Shown piece by piece: positions 34,634 to 42,731 of a stretch of DNA of 63,673 nucleotides. The position numbers and the translations under genes are program-made. The notes beneath the pieces are model-generated. The model searched no databases. It saw nothing but the letters and a program-made list of their open reading frames with translations, and was not told the origin of the DNA. Source of the stretch: a virus; IMG/VR virus record IMGVR_UViG_3300045970_000154, positions 1 through 63,673 of that record. One strand, written 5' to 3'. Numbering within the stretch: the first letter of the stretch is position 1; every line of letters starts with the position of its first letter.

Positions 34634-34939
34634 TTAGTATTCCGAGGGATACAACACGGTCGTAGCTGACCTGTCAGATTCCGTGATGATCCATACCTTA
34701 ACATCAGTTCCGGCAACTTTAAGGAACTCTCTAGGCATAGAATAAGCAGACACCATTCTTTCTCCGTTAACCATAGCTTCATCGTTCATTTCTTTGTCGA
34801 AGGCATCAACGTCACCCCAATCGGCTGCAAGGTGGCGCTTAAGGCTCTTAGTAACAAAATCATGGAACCCGAAGATATCTATCATATCACTGCTGATGTT
34901 GAACGTGGTTACTATCTGTCCTGCTGCGAATCTTGACAT
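34634..34939 (-). CDS. Conserved phage/plasmid protein of unknown function
   Basis: 101 residues. FVTKSLKRHLAADWGDVDAFDKEMND and KVWIITESDRSATTVLYPSEY match a small protein family widespread on phages and plasmids (HLxGDWGD ... WIITE.DRS.TT.L.P). Function unknown. Confidence 0.75.
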   Translation of the reverse strand: MSRFAAGQIVTTFNISSDMIDIFGFHDFVTKSLKRHLAADWGDVDAFDKEMNDEAMVNGERMVSAYSMPREFLKVAGTDVKVWIITESDRSATTVLYPSEY

Positions 34940-34963
34940 GGTATCCTCCTGCCTTATGGCCTG

Positions 34964-35200
34964 TTAAGATATTCCCTTCCCTCTTACTACGTTCTGCTTA
35001 GCATGGTTAAGTCTTGCCTTGTAGTGGTGCAGGGTCTGTAGTTGTAGATTAAGTAGCTCCTCCGCATTCCTAATAAGCAATTCCACTCGCGCTATTTCTT
35101 CCCTCGCTCTCCACTTATCCCCAGACTTTTTAAGTAGCACGTACCTACAACTAATAGCACAAGCCCCTATGACTTCACAGTGTAGGTCTTTGCGTTTCAT
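34964..35200 (-). CDS. Hypothetical protein
   Basis: 78 residues, helical second half (REEIARVELLIRNAEELLN). SD weak. Not recognised. Confidence 0.55.
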   Translation of the reverse strand: MKRKDLHCEVIGACAISCRYVLLKKSGDKWRAREEIARVELLIRNAEELLNLQLQTLHHYKARLNHAKQNVVRGKGIS

Positions 35201-35212
35201 GGCTATACCGCC

Positions 35213-35422
35213 TCAAGAAAGTATGTTAAAGTGTGGGTCGTCTTCTCGGTAGTCGTTTGTTTTAATGTACTTAGTTAAGGTAGTTGGTCCTGCGTGGCGT
35301 TCAATTTTTCCACCTGGAAGTACCTCAAAGCCTGGGTATTGTTTCCAACAAAACGTCTTACATAGCCCAATAGCTATCATGTTTCTAAGCTCTCCAGAGG
35401 TTAGTCCTTTAGTTTTTATCAT
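35213..35422 (-). CDS. Family A paralog
   Basis: 69 residues from the ATG at 35422 (GGAGG eight bases upstream). MIKTKGLTSGELRNMIAIGLCKTF carries the shared block. First of an uninterrupted run of coupled paralogs. Confidence 0.75.
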   Translation of the reverse strand: MIKTKGLTSGELRNMIAIGLCKTFCWKQYPGFEVLPGGKIERHAGPTTLTKYIKTNDYREDDPHFNILS

Positions 35423-35634
35423 GACACTACCCTCCAGGTTGACGAATAAACTCCGCAAGTGGATTGCCTATACTCATCTAAGCTGTAAACCCTTGCTATG
35501 TTGCTATTGTAAGTGCGAATACCACCCTTGCAAAACTCCCGAATAGTGCAGCTTTCGAGCCGGAAGGTCTTACACAGACCAACAGCACCAAGATTGTAAA
35601 TCTCGTCTAGGGTAAGTCCATCAGTCTTCATCAT
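35419..35634 (-). CDS. Family A paralog
   Basis: 71 residues: GLTLDEIYNLGAVGLCKTFRLE, ending STWRVVS. Very close to the next copy, suggesting recent duplication. GGAGG upstream. Confidence 0.78.
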   Translation of the reverse strand: MMKTDGLTLDEIYNLGAVGLCKTFRLESCTIREFCKGGIRTYNSNIARVYSLDEYRQSTCGVYSSTWRVVS

Positions 35635-35837
35635 GACACTACCCTCCAGTCCGCCATATCAGCACACCACACAGCAACCTTGTAGTTAGTTAAGGAATCT
35701 GTATACCAATCTCCTACTGCTCTTACTCCTCCGTTGTGAAACTCTCGCAGGGTGCAGTCTTGGAACCTAAACGTCTTACATAGCCCAACTGCTCCGAGGT
35801 TAAAGATTTCGTCTAGGGTGTACCCTGTCTTTCTCAT
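35631..35837 (-). CDS. Family A paralog
   Basis: 68 residues: YTLDEIFNLGAVGLCKTFRFQD, ending DWRVVS. Sister of the gene at 35419-35634 (shared CTIREF/CTLREF and GGxR segments). Confidence 0.78.
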   Translation of the reverse strand: MRKTGYTLDEIFNLGAVGLCKTFRFQDCTLREFHNGGVRAVGDWYTDSLTNYKVAVWCADMADWRVVS

Positions 35838-36064
35838 ACGAACCCCCTACCCTCTAGCTTGTAGAGATGCTTATTTCTTCGTTCAGGATTACTGCGCTCG
35901 TACTCCTCAAAAGTTCTTTTGACACCTTCCCTATAATCAACCTTTATCTTTCCGTTAGGAAGTAAAACCCAGGCGTGTCCCATGTCGTTATACCTGAACT
36001 TTTCTGCAAACCCAACTGCTAGGCAGTTCTTAACTTCGTCCCAACTAAGCCCAACAGTTTTCAT
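35834..36064 (-). CDS. Family A paralog
   Basis: 76 residues from the ATG at 36064 (ATGA overlap). MKTVGLSWDEVKNCLAVGFAEKF, then WVLLPNGKI. The C-terminus lacks the usual W-x-V. Confidence 0.72.
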   Translation of the reverse strand: MKTVGLSWDEVKNCLAVGFAEKFRYNDMGHAWVLLPNGKIKVDYREGVKRTFEEYERSNPERRNKHLYKLEGRGFV

Positions 36065-36348
36065 AGCACACCCCACGATACAAAGTTAGGCTGGTGGGTA
36101 GAATAAGGAAAACATGTCAGGTACTCCTTAATTGTTTTAGGGTCGCAGGCACAACCAACTCCTATAAAGTGGACTACTCCATCCAATATCTCCAGGTGTG
36201 GGTCAGCTCTTCTACTGTTACCAGGAATGTCAGCAAAGGTGGACAACCCAACCGCACTTAAATTTGCCAGTTCTGGGAAAGTAAGATTACTTTTCATGGC
36301 CAGACCCTTGCAGATTTCTCTAGCTTCGATGTATGTGTGTGGTTTCAT
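36061..36348 (-). CDS. Family A-like protein with N-terminal extension
   Basis: 95 residues. MKPHTYIEAREICKGLA is extra sequence, followed by MKSNLTFPELANLSAVGLSTF, a normal family A start. ATG at 36348 behind GGGGG; an internal start at 36297 would give the standard length. The extension resembles the start of the neighbour at 36350-36613. Confidence 0.62.
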   Translation of the reverse strand: MKPHTYIEAREICKGLAMKSNLTFPELANLSAVGLSTFADIPGNSRRADPHLEILDGVVHFIGVGCACDPKTIKEYLTCFPYSTHQPNFVSWGVL

Positions 36349-36349
36349 G

Positions 36350-36613
36350 TTACCCCCAAGAAGACCATCTAGTATATTCACTGTCGTAGCGTATCTGCAC
36401 TACCCTGGCCGGATCAATAACTCTCCTACGCAGAAGGTTGAATGTAACCCCGTCCACATTCTCATACTCAGGAGTGCAGTCTCGTCCAGCAAACCTATCC
36501 GTGCCTGCTAGTATCCGATTAAAAGCCTCGCTAAGAAGTAGGCCGCGCGTCTGGTCTAGTTTATCGGAGCAGATTCTTTTGGCATGTTTAAGGGTAACAG
36601 GTGTGGTCCTCAT
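36350..36613 (-). CDS. Divergent family A-like protein
   Basis: 87 residues from the ATG at 36613 (GGAGA, ATGA overlap). MRTTPVTLKHAKRICSDKLDQ resembles the N-terminal extension of the gene at 36061-36348, and SEAFNRILAGTDRFAG is a distant match to the shared block. Confidence 0.55.
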   Translation of the reverse strand: MRTTPVTLKHAKRICSDKLDQTRGLLLSEAFNRILAGTDRFAGRDCTPEYENVDGVTFNLLRRRVIDPARVVQIRYDSEYTRWSSWG

Positions 36614-36828
36614 AAGGCTCTCCAGACTGGTTGTAATCCAGATATAGGACAACGGTGGAGTAATTCCGAGGAAGAGGCAGAGGAACTTCCTCCATCTGAC
36701 CTGATTAGTGTTCCGTCGCTAAGCATGTGGTAACTGTTATGATTCTCTGCGAACCTAAACTGAGTAACCAGCCCCACAGAAACGAGGTTGAGCATCTCAA
36801 CTAACGTAATGTTCTTTGTCTTTAGCAT
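36610..36828 (-). CDS. Family A paralog
   Basis: 72 residues from the ATG at 36828 (GGAG). MLKTKNITLVEMLNLVSVGL is identical at nearly every position to the next paralog, while the rest differs (Ser-rich centre). Confidence 0.75.
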   Translation of the reverse strand: MLKTKNITLVEMLNLVSVGLVTQFRFAENHNSYHMLSDGTLIRSDGGSSSASSSELLHRCPISGLQPVWRAL

Positions 36829-37043
36829 ACGGCGCTCCATAGAGGTGCTGGCCCTGATGTAGGACGATCGCGTAAAAAGTCATAGGCAGATAGGTGGCGC
36901 TTCTCTCTACAAGAGTCGAGAACGCCACCTTTGGAGTCTATCCAGTAAAAGTTACTGTTCGTTGAGTAGTGGAACTTTTCAACCAATCCCACTGACACAA
37001 GATTCAGCATCTCAACTAACGTAATGTCCTTTGTCTTTAGCAC
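36822..37043 (-). CDS. Family A paralog
   Basis: 73 residues; GTG start behind AGGAGG. MLKTKDITLVEMLNLVSVGL then variable sequence. Shares its 5' coding DNA with 36610-36828 and diverges after about 25 codons. Confidence 0.75.
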   Translation of the reverse strand: MLKTKDITLVEMLNLVSVGLVEKFHYSTNSNFYWIDSKGGVLDSCREKRHLSAYDFLRDRPTSGPAPLWSAVC

Positions 37044-37052
37044 GACAACCTC

Positions 37053-37871
37053 CTATTCATCTTGTAGTATCAGCATCGCCGCATTGACAAAGCCCTTCAA
37101 GTATTGTCCGTCACATGTAGAGCTGTCAGAAGACAAGTCCAGCAGCCTTTTAAGCACCTTCTGCTTTAATGGCAGACCCTTACCCTCTTTCTTTTTAATA
37201 ATCGTTCCTGGGGCATCCTCAGGCTCCTGAGTAGCCAGTACAACAGGTTCCGACGCTACTTCTACAGGTGGTGCGACATGTCGCACTGAACAAGCAGGGC
37301 AGAGCCACTTCTTACTGCCTTCTTTCCTTCGAGTAGCATTGGAATCTGCCGGTATGAAGGACTGCGCACGGCTTATCATGTCGTTCTCGCCAAGTGACAA
37401 CCGCTGGAAACCTTTTACGACACTTTCACACGCCTCTCCTGAGCAGGGAACCTCTCTCTCTATGTAGTAGCCTCGACCGTCTTGCTTGACCGGGAAGCCG
37501 CTCCATTCGGTGACCTGAACTTTACCTATTCTGGATTCTCTGGCACGCTCGATGAGGTGTTTCATCTGCACGCCGAACTCTTCCATTGTCAGATCGGAGC
37601 TTTCAGCGATGAACAGTTTCTTGAAGAAGTTGTACCGCCGAGTAGCGTCAGCAATCTCTTCGTGCTGAACGTCGCGGTACGTGTCGCCTACTAAACGGTA
37701 GGCCAGTAGTTTAGTCACTCCCTGGCCTGCCGTAAGCAGCACGTCTTGGATGTCGTCAGCGTTGACATCCGGTGGAACATCGAACATATACATGTTGCCT
37801 TGCTGGTCAATCAGTTTTCTTCCTAGATAACGTGGCATTTCTGTACCCTCCCATAGATTGAGTTGGTTCAT
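37053..37871 (-). CDS. Hypothetical protein with in-frame palindrome
   Basis: 272 residues; GGAGG upstream. A Cys pair (CSGEAC) and a CPAC segment flank the centre. A perfect 16-bp palindrome (37271-37286) encodes SVRHVAP in what looks like a linker after CPAC. The C-terminus is helical. Function unknown. Confidence 0.65.
   Translation of the reverse strand: MNQLNLWEGTEMPRYLGRKLIDQQGNMYMFDVPPDVNADDIQDVLLTAGQGVTKLLAYRLVGDTYRDVQHEEIADATRRYNFFKKLFIAESSDLTMEEFGVQMKHLIERARESRIGKVQVTEWSGFPVKQDGRGYYIEREVPCSGEACESVVKGFQRLSLGENDMISRAQSFIPADSNATRRKEGSKKWLCPACSVRHVAPPVEVASEPVVLATQEPEDAPGTIIKKKEGKGLPLKQKVLKRLLDLSSDSSTCDGQYLKGFVNAAMLILQDE
37271..37286. repeat. 16-bp palindrome inside a coding region
   Basis: Perfect copy, in frame within 37053-37871. 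Confidence 0.95.
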
Positions 37872-37896
37872 ACTCTACCTCCTACTTAGTGGAAGG

Positions 37897-38091
37897 TCAA
37901 GACTTAACGCATAAATAGTCTGGCTTTACCCGCTCGTAACCAAAAACTATCTGATGTTGAACGTCGAGCAACTCTTCATAGATGCGGTGAATTTCCTCTG
38001 CCTGATCCGGTGTACAGGGCAGGTGCGCTTCGATACTCTTGATAGTCGCAGACATACAACTCAGGGTTAGTTGCTGGCGATAAACAGTCAT
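37897..38091 (-). CDS. Hypothetical small protein
   Basis: 64 residues, helical (EEIHRIYEELLDVQHQIVFG). AGGAGG upstream. Not recognised. Confidence 0.6.
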   Translation of the reverse strand: MTVYRQQLTLSCMSATIKSIEAHLPCTPDQAEEIHRIYEELLDVQHQIVFGYERVKPDYLCVKS

Positions 38092-38102
38092 AATTACTCC
38101 TC

Positions 38103-38447
38103 CTAAAGTCCCGCTAGCGTTCCCTTAGCCTCAGCTATACAGGCTCGGAGCTTGTCGTTGTTGTTAAGAGCTGGATACATCTCACGGATGCGAGAGATCT
38201 TCTCCAGTGACCCGCTCAACTTGTTGTTCTCTTCTTCTTGCAGCATAGCGTCAGCGTTCCTGAACTCATCCAGGTGAGCCATCACTGAGGAGCCGTTGCA
38301 GACAGCCGTTACTGCGTCGAGTGAGTCCTTGAGTTTCTGACACTTGTAGCGACACACAGATAGTTCCGCACGAGTAGCTAATAATTCCTCATAAAGCTGG
38401 TCAAGCATCTGGTAGTTTCCGCTTAGGATGAACTCTCGTCTTTTCAT
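38103..38447 (-). CDS. Hypothetical coiled-coil protein
   Basis: 114 residues from the ATG at 38447 (AAGGAG). YEELLATRAELSVCRYKCQKL and later heptads predict coiled coil. Function unknown. Confidence 0.65.
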   Translation of the reverse strand: MKRREFILSGNYQMLDQLYEELLATRAELSVCRYKCQKLKDSLDAVTAVCNGSSVMAHLDEFRNADAMLQEEENNKLSGSLEKISRIREMYPALNNNDKLRACIAEAKGTLAGL

Positions 38448-38461
38448 GGCGTCTCCTTCGA

Positions 38462-38692
38462 TTAGTTCAAGGCTGTCCGACAATGCTTGCAAATCGTTGC
38501 TTCCAGCGGGACAAACTCTGTACATGCGGGGCATTTCTTACCGGACTGATTGCTTACCAGCAGAACACACGGTAGTGCCACGATGAACAGCATCCACCCG
38601 AAGAACCACCAGCCTACGAAGCTTCTACCTTTACTCTGTGCGATTGCGCCTGTGATGAGTCCAAGAATTGCTGCGAAAAATAGAATTTCCAT
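38462..38692 (-). CDS. Two-helix membrane protein with C-terminal zinc ribbon
   Basis: 76 residues: LFFAAILGLITGAIAQSKG and WWFFGWMLFIVALPCVLLV are membrane helices; KKCPACTEFVPLEATICKHC is a zinc ribbon. Similar small proteins occur in bacteria and phages. A role in envelope modification or superinfection control is possible. Confidence 0.75.
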   Translation of the reverse strand: MEILFFAAILGLITGAIAQSKGRSFVGWWFFGWMLFIVALPCVLLVSNQSGKKCPACTEFVPLEATICKHCRTALN

Positions 38693-38733
38693 TTGTGTTC
38701 TCCTTTTCTAGGTTGAGGGTTAGTATCGTTCCG

Positions 38734-38934
38734 TTAGAATAGTTTACCAAGTGGGTAGTACGCCCAACTCTTTGTCTGTGGTTTTAAAGCTATCAATTCG
38801 TCTGCGGACAGTTCTCTCGGTAGGGGATGTTGGTAGTCGAAGACAACTTGCTGCCCACCCATGCCGTAATAGGTATAACTACCATGCCTACGTCCTCCAT
38901 AAAACTTGCCATAGGGTTCCTTGACTTCAGCCAT
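38734..38934 (-). CDS. Hypothetical protein, Gly/Tyr-rich
   Basis: 66 residues from the ATG at 38934 (AAGGAG). KFYGGRRHGSYTYYGMGGQQ is unusual in composition. Not recognised. Confidence 0.58.
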   Translation of the reverse strand: MAEVKEPYGKFYGGRRHGSYTYYGMGGQQVVFDYQHPLPRELSADELIALKPQTKSWAYYPLGKLF

Positions 38935-38935
38935 C

Positions 38936-39034
38936 TCAGGACTCCTTCTTTGGGCACGAACCGGCACCGTCCAGGCACTTCTTCTTGAGCAGCAGACATT
39001 TCCCGTAAGCGTTCTTGTTGTCACATTTTGGCAT
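38936..39034 (-). CDS. 32-residue Cys/Lys-rich microprotein
   Basis: MPKCDNKNAYGKCLLLKKKC then GAGSCPKKES. Four spaced Cys. GGAG before the ATG. The spacing could bind metal or form disulfides. Confidence 0.55.
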   Translation of the reverse strand: MPKCDNKNAYGKCLLLKKKCLDGAGSCPKKES

Positions 39035-39036
39035 GA

Positions 39037-39255
39037 TTATCTCCTTAGTAGATTGGAATCTTGGATTGTATACATGGTTCTCAGTATCGCTTCGCATTGT
39101 TCAAACCTGAGTCCTGTTGAGTATTGGATAGCCGATGGAGATGATCCGTCGCATACCTGCATGAGGGCATTGGATACCTCGGTGTAGGTTGGTAGTCCGA
39201 GGTTGAACAGTTGATTGTTTATACTACTCATCTTTTGCCAATCAGAAAGTCCCAT
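39037..39255 (-). CDS. Hypothetical small protein
   Basis: 72 residues (MGLSDWQKMSSINNQLFNL and on), AGGAGG upstream. Not recognised. Confidence 0.6.
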   Translation of the reverse strand: MGLSDWQKMSSINNQLFNLGLPTYTEVSNALMQVCDGSSPSAIQYSTGLRFEQCEAILRTMYTIQDSNLLRR

Positions 39256-39308
39256 AATAGCCTCCTAGAGTATTTGTAAATTATAATAACATACATATAA
39301 GATTTGTC

Positions 39309-39337
39309 TTGACAGAACTAGGAATCCGTGGTAAAAT
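39309..39337 (+). promoter_or_regulatory. Plus-strand promoter, antisense to genes
   Basis: TTGACA (39309-39314), 17 bases, TAAAAT (39332-39337) on the plus strand, facing the 3' end of the minus-strand gene at 39372. Spacer end and downstream 35 bases are nearly identical to a second copy at 54325. Confidence 0.75.
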
Positions 39338-39371
39338 AGAACCTGTTCTGCCGGAAAAACCTAATAGGGAA

Positions 39372-39803
39372 TTATGCCCCAACTCGGTTAGGGAATGCAG
39401 CTTCGTATTGCTGTACCCAGCCAGGATGTCCTATCCCATCATCCACAACTCCTCCCCATGCTAGACCTGCGTAGGGGTTAACGTAATCCTGTATCCGTAC
39501 CCTCCTTGCTGGTACTGGTGTTGGTAGCACATAGCCGTAATCCTCCACAATGTTACTACCCCACGTAGGTTCCCTCCTACGCTTCCCAAAGCCAAAGTCC
39601 CTGCTGGCATTCCAGATCATCCTACTGTCTTCTTCCATCCACTTCCACTGTTCCCACATCTCTTTCATATCGCCACGGATACGACCATCAGTAGTCTGCA
39701 CCACTTGACCTTCCTCGTACCGATAGGCGACAGATTCGTTGTTTAGTTTTATCTCTCTTACCATGCCCACTGCCAGCATATTCAGTGCTTCACTAAGTTT
39801 CAT
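39372..39803 (-). CDS. Family A paralog with long C-terminal extension
   Basis: 143 residues, the longest member. MKLSEALNMLAVGMVREIKL is the shared block, followed by an Arg/Pro-rich tail (GFGKRRREPTWG, TPVPARRVRIQDYV) absent from others. ATGA overlap, GGAGG upstream. Confidence 0.7.
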   Translation of the reverse strand: MKLSEALNMLAVGMVREIKLNNESVAYRYEEGQVVQTTDGRIRGDMKEMWEQWKWMEEDSRMIWNASRDFGFGKRRREPTWGSNIVEDYGYVLPTPVPARRVRIQDYVNPYAGLAWGGVVDDGIGHPGWVQQYEAAFPNRVGA

Positions 39804-40045
39804 TTCACTACCCTCCAGCCCAGAGCACATCCCTGTAGCCACTCTTTCAGCATATATTCCGGGCTTCCCCTCCACTCATCAGAGTACTCAATATCTTCCT
39901 CTTTATCGTAGTAGCTCTCCCCAACAATCCTACCGCCTCGGTATATGTAGTTAAAAGATTCCTTCTGGAACTTGATCTTCTCGGCATACCCTACCACCAG
40001 CATATTCAGAGCAGCACCTACATGTAGGTTCTTTGTCTTTATCAC
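39800..40045 (-). CDS. Family A paralog
   Basis: 81 residues; GTG start behind AAGGAG. KTKNLHVGAALNMLVVGYAEKI, ending GWRVVK. Confidence 0.76.
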   Translation of the reverse strand: MIKTKNLHVGAALNMLVVGYAEKIKFQKESFNYIYRGGRIVGESYYDKEEDIEYSDEWRGSPEYMLKEWLQGCALGWRVVK

Positions 40046-40347
40046 TCGTAGCTCCTTACAGTGTTAGAGAATACAACTTGCCACAGTTTTATACTGCTGG
40101 TATAAACCCAATCTTCAATGAATTCTTCCGGTGACCCTTGTGGTTCATCGTCGGTGCTTTCATCTATCCAGTCTCCGTAGTCGTCTTCGTACTGATTTTC
40201 ATCTTCGTGGCCTTGTTTAATTATCTCCTTCGTGTACTTATCATAGTGGTAGTAGTCTCCCTCATACGTATGGTGTATTTCGCAGGTCAGCCCCAAGACC
40301 AGAGCATTTACCGCAGCAGCTACGTCCATGTTCTGTATTCTTGTCAT
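40042..40347 (-). CDS. Family A paralog, acidic insert
   Basis: 101 residues from the ATG at 40347 (GGGAG). MTRIQNMDVAAAVNALVLGL, then an Asp/Glu/Tyr-rich stretch (EDENQYEDDYGDW), then LWQVVF near the end. Confidence 0.72.
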   Translation of the reverse strand: MTRIQNMDVAAAVNALVLGLTCEIHHTYEGDYYHYDKYTKEIIKQGHEDENQYEDDYGDWIDESTDDEPQGSPEEFIEDWVYTSSIKLWQVVFSNTVRSYE

Positions 40348-40357
40348 GACTATCTCC

Positions 40358-40501
40358 CTAGTCGTCGTCAAGTAGCTCTTCCATGCCACACTCTGTGCAT
40401 ACGAGAGTCACCGTAGTTTCGTTTGCCCGAGAGTTGTAGTCACGATTTTCTGTTATCTCAGTACACCCGCACCGGTTACAGGTTAAGCTGAAGTGTGTCA
40501 T
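40358..40501 (-). CDS. 47-residue zinc-ribbon microprotein
   Basis: SLTCNRCGCTEIT and LVCTECGMEEL provide two Cys pairs; ends in DDD. AGGAGGG before the ATG. A perfect palindrome lies 12 nt upstream. Confidence 0.68.
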   Translation of the reverse strand: MTHFSLTCNRCGCTEITENRDYNSRANETTVTLVCTECGMEELLDDD

Positions 40502-40513
40502 GGCACCCTCCTA

Positions 40514-40529
40514 GTGCGACATGTCGCAC
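40514..40529. repeat. 16-bp palindrome
   Basis: Perfect copy, 12 nt before the microprotein start. Confidence 0.95.
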
Positions 40530-40775
40530 CTATTCAATAAGCTCGTAGGTAAACTCCCAGGCGTTTAGGTTGTGTGGCTGGCGCATAGATGCGGCATAAC
40601 TACCCAAAGCCTGCCCGTACACTCCGCACTGAACCCTTAATTCCAGTCCTCCACCTCCTGATACTTCCAGCCAGGGATACCCACTGCCTCGGGAAAACTT
40701 ACGGCATAATCCTACACTAGCAAGATTCATAATCTCGTTGAAGTCCCTGGTTGTACCTACGTTGCCTGACATCAC
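40530..40775 (-). CDS. Family A paralog
   Basis: 81 residues. FNEIMNLASVGLCRKFSRG, then a Gly-rich centre, ending AWEFTYELIE. GTG/ATG start pair overlapping the upstream gene; SD weak. Confidence 0.68.
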   Translation of the reverse strand: MMSGNVGTTRDFNEIMNLASVGLCRKFSRGSGYPWLEVSGGGGLELRVQCGVYGQALGSYAASMRQPHNLNAWEFTYELIE

Positions 40776-41092
40776 AGCACCAGATTGCAGACGGGAGTGG
40801 AGTTGGCAGAGTACATGTCGATGGTTCTGTTTCCACCGTAGCCGAACACCAGCTCACCAGCATGTAAGGACATAAGAGCGTCCCCAATCTGATCCGCCAT
40901 GAAATACGTACCCTTTAGTTCTTTACCGGTCTTTTCCAGTATCTCCAGGCTGCTCAGAAAGTCGATAGCTTTATTTGCAACGTCCTTCTCAGTGATGCCG
41001 GTCACGGCAACCAGAACGTCACCGAGTCGCTTGCCCTTAATCACCACGTAGAAGTCGTCGTCGGTGTCAATCTCAATCATGTAGGTCAGCAT
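40772..41092 (-). CDS. Hypothetical protein
   Basis: 106 residues (YMIEIDTDDDFYVVIKGKRLG and on), alpha/beta. AGGAG upstream. Not recognised. Confidence 0.62.
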   Translation of the reverse strand: MLTYMIEIDTDDDFYVVIKGKRLGDVLVAVTGITEKDVANKAIDFLSSLEILEKTGKELKGTYFMADQIGDALMSLHAGELVFGYGGNRTIDMYSANSTPVCNLVL

Positions 41093-41103
41093 TGGTAGTT
41101 CTC

Positions 41104-41850
41104 CTAAAAAGTCACTTCGAGCATCTTCCTCGTCTCGATATCGTCTTTAAACTCTGGCAACATGAAGTCCTCAAACGTCCCCGTCTTTGTGTTGAAACAG
41201 TACCAGCCGGGAGCATCCACACAGACGTGAACGGTAATATTCTTAAACATCTGCTTACCGACAGGTATGATCTTAGCCTTAGGTCCGTGGTTGTGGCCGA
41301 AGACTTGGTTGAACCTTCGGTCAACCTTCTCCTTCCTATAGTCCAGCCAGAAGATGCCACCAAACTGATGCCACCCTCCCCTACAACTGCCTATGTTAAA
41401 GATAGGTGGAAGTGTCTCAGGTACGGACGGTAAACTAACATACCAGAACAACTCAGAGTTTAGGTACTCATCGACATCATGCAGGGTATCAAAGTCTTTT
41501 ATCAGCCACGGATGCGCCCCAGCGTGGGTCAGAAGATAATCATCACGAACCAGTGAGGCTTGAAGTTTGTACTTGTGTTGCTCCATCAGCCCAACAAACT
41601 TCTCATTGTAGCGCATTCCGCTGCATTTCATTTCCCTGTGTGTATTGTTCAGGTACTGGAGGTCATGGTTGCCCATGAGCAGTTCAGCCCCTGACTCGAA
41701 GGCAAGGGTAGCAGCACGCAGCATCTCAGAATCTGTAGCATGGTAGCTGTCGAAGAAGTCGCCCAAGATGCCGTGCTCAACATCAGGTCGATAGTTGAGG
41801 AAGGCTTCGAGCTTCGGGTAGTTTCCGTGTATGTCGCTTATTACAATCAT
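41104..41850 (-). CDS. Calcineurin-like serine/threonine phosphatase-type protein
   Basis: 248 residues. SDIHGNYPKLEAFL, LGDFFDSYHAT, MGNHDLQYL, LTHAGAHPWL and VFGHNHGP are the PPP-type motifs in order. Lambda phosphatase-like size. May dephosphorylate host proteins or nucleotides. Confidence 0.88.
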   Translation of the reverse strand: MIVISDIHGNYPKLEAFLNYRPDVEHGILGDFFDSYHATDSEMLRAATLAFESGAELLMGNHDLQYLNNTHREMKCSGMRYNEKFVGLMEQHKYKLQASLVRDDYLLTHAGAHPWLIKDFDTLHDVDEYLNSELFWYVSLPSVPETLPPIFNIGSCRGGWHQFGGIFWLDYRKEKVDRRFNQVFGHNHGPKAKIIPVGKQMFKNITVHVCVDAPGWYCFNTKTGTFEDFMLPEFKDDIETRKMLEVTF

Positions 41851-42065
41851 TAAGACTCCAGTATGTAGAAGGTGGTTTCACCGACTTTCCAGCACGAAAA
41901 ATAGTTACTAACGGATTCTCTATTTGAAACTTCGCTTCTAGCCATCAGCGTGGGGTTACGATAATCAATCAACCAGGGGTCGCACGCTGTCGCTTTAAAC
42001 TTCCGGCACAGACCTACTGCGATGAGGTTCTGCATCACTTCAGGATTTCTAGTTGAGGTTATCAT
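41850..42065 (-). CDS. Family A paralog
   Basis: 71 residues: NPEVMQNLIAVGLCRKFKAT, then CDPWLIDYR. Close sister of the gene at 42062-42274 (shared CDPWxID, SVSNYF/SVSHYF). Confidence 0.74.
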   Translation of the reverse strand: MITSTRNPEVMQNLIAVGLCRKFKATACDPWLIDYRNPTLMARSEVSNRESVSNYFSCWKVGETTFYILES

Positions 42066-42274
42066 TCTGTACTCACTATGTGGAAGGTAGTGTCGTCTTC
42101 GCCCCAGGATCTGAAGTAATGACTAACCGAGTTACGTTCAGATTTACGCCTCATGGTTTCTCGGTCTCTCCTGTCAATAATCCAGGGGTCGCAAATGTTA
42201 GCACGGAAAGAAGTGCATAACCCCACTGCAATGAGATTCTTAAGGATTGCCGGACTTCTCGTCTGGGTTATCAT
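42062..42274 (-). CDS. Family A paralog
   Basis: 70 residues from the ATG at 42274 (AGGAGG). SPAILKNLIAVGLCTSF, then CDPWIIDRR. A palindrome is 11 nt upstream. Confidence 0.74.
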   Translation of the reverse strand: MITQTRSPAILKNLIAVGLCTSFRANICDPWIIDRRDRETMRRKSERNSVSHYFRSWGEDDTTFHIVSTE

Positions 42275-42285
42275 ACAGCCTCCTA

Positions 42286-42301
42286 GTGCGACATGTCGCA
42301 C
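42286..42301. repeat. 16-bp palindrome
   Basis: Perfect copy immediately after the stop of 42302-42706 and 11 nt before the next start. Confidence 0.95.
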
Positions 42302-42706
42302 CTACCTCAAGTTTACCACAACATTCTTCTTCGCGGCTTTAGCCACCACGATACCCGCAGTAACCGCCGCCGCTTCTGCCAAGGTAGGCTTGGTCTTCAC
42401 CAGCCCAGGTATGACCTTCATAGGAGCAGCATTTTTCTTCGCCTCAGAGATGCGATACAGCCTGTCCTGTTCCTTCTCGTACGCCTTGACAAAAGCGTCG
42501 AAGTCAGCATCCTTCATCTTGATGTAGAGTTCTCGCTTTCTTACGTGCGAGATGATCTCCAGGAACGAAGAACGATAGAGGTTGATTGCAGGCACCAGAA
42601 CTTCGAAGCCATAGACCTCTTTGTAGACGGCTACTTCAACCCGGAGTGCCCTTTGCAGCATGATGGTGGAGTTGATTTCTGTCTTGATGATAGGCTCAGT
42701 TTTCAT
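42302..42706 (-). CDS. Hypothetical protein, Ala/Lys-rich C-terminus
   Basis: 134 residues from the ATG at 42706 (AAGGAG). Helical centre (VRKRELYIKMKDADFDAFV), ending VAKAAKKNVVVNLR. Function unknown. Confidence 0.62.
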   Translation of the reverse strand: MKTEPIIKTEINSTIMLQRALRVEVAVYKEVYGFEVLVPAINLYRSSFLEIISHVRKRELYIKMKDADFDAFVKAYEKEQDRLYRISEAKKNAAPMKVIPGLVKTKPTLAEAAAVTAGIVVAKAAKKNVVVNLR

Positions 42707-42731
42707 GGCTCTTCTCCTTGGTTGATGTTGG

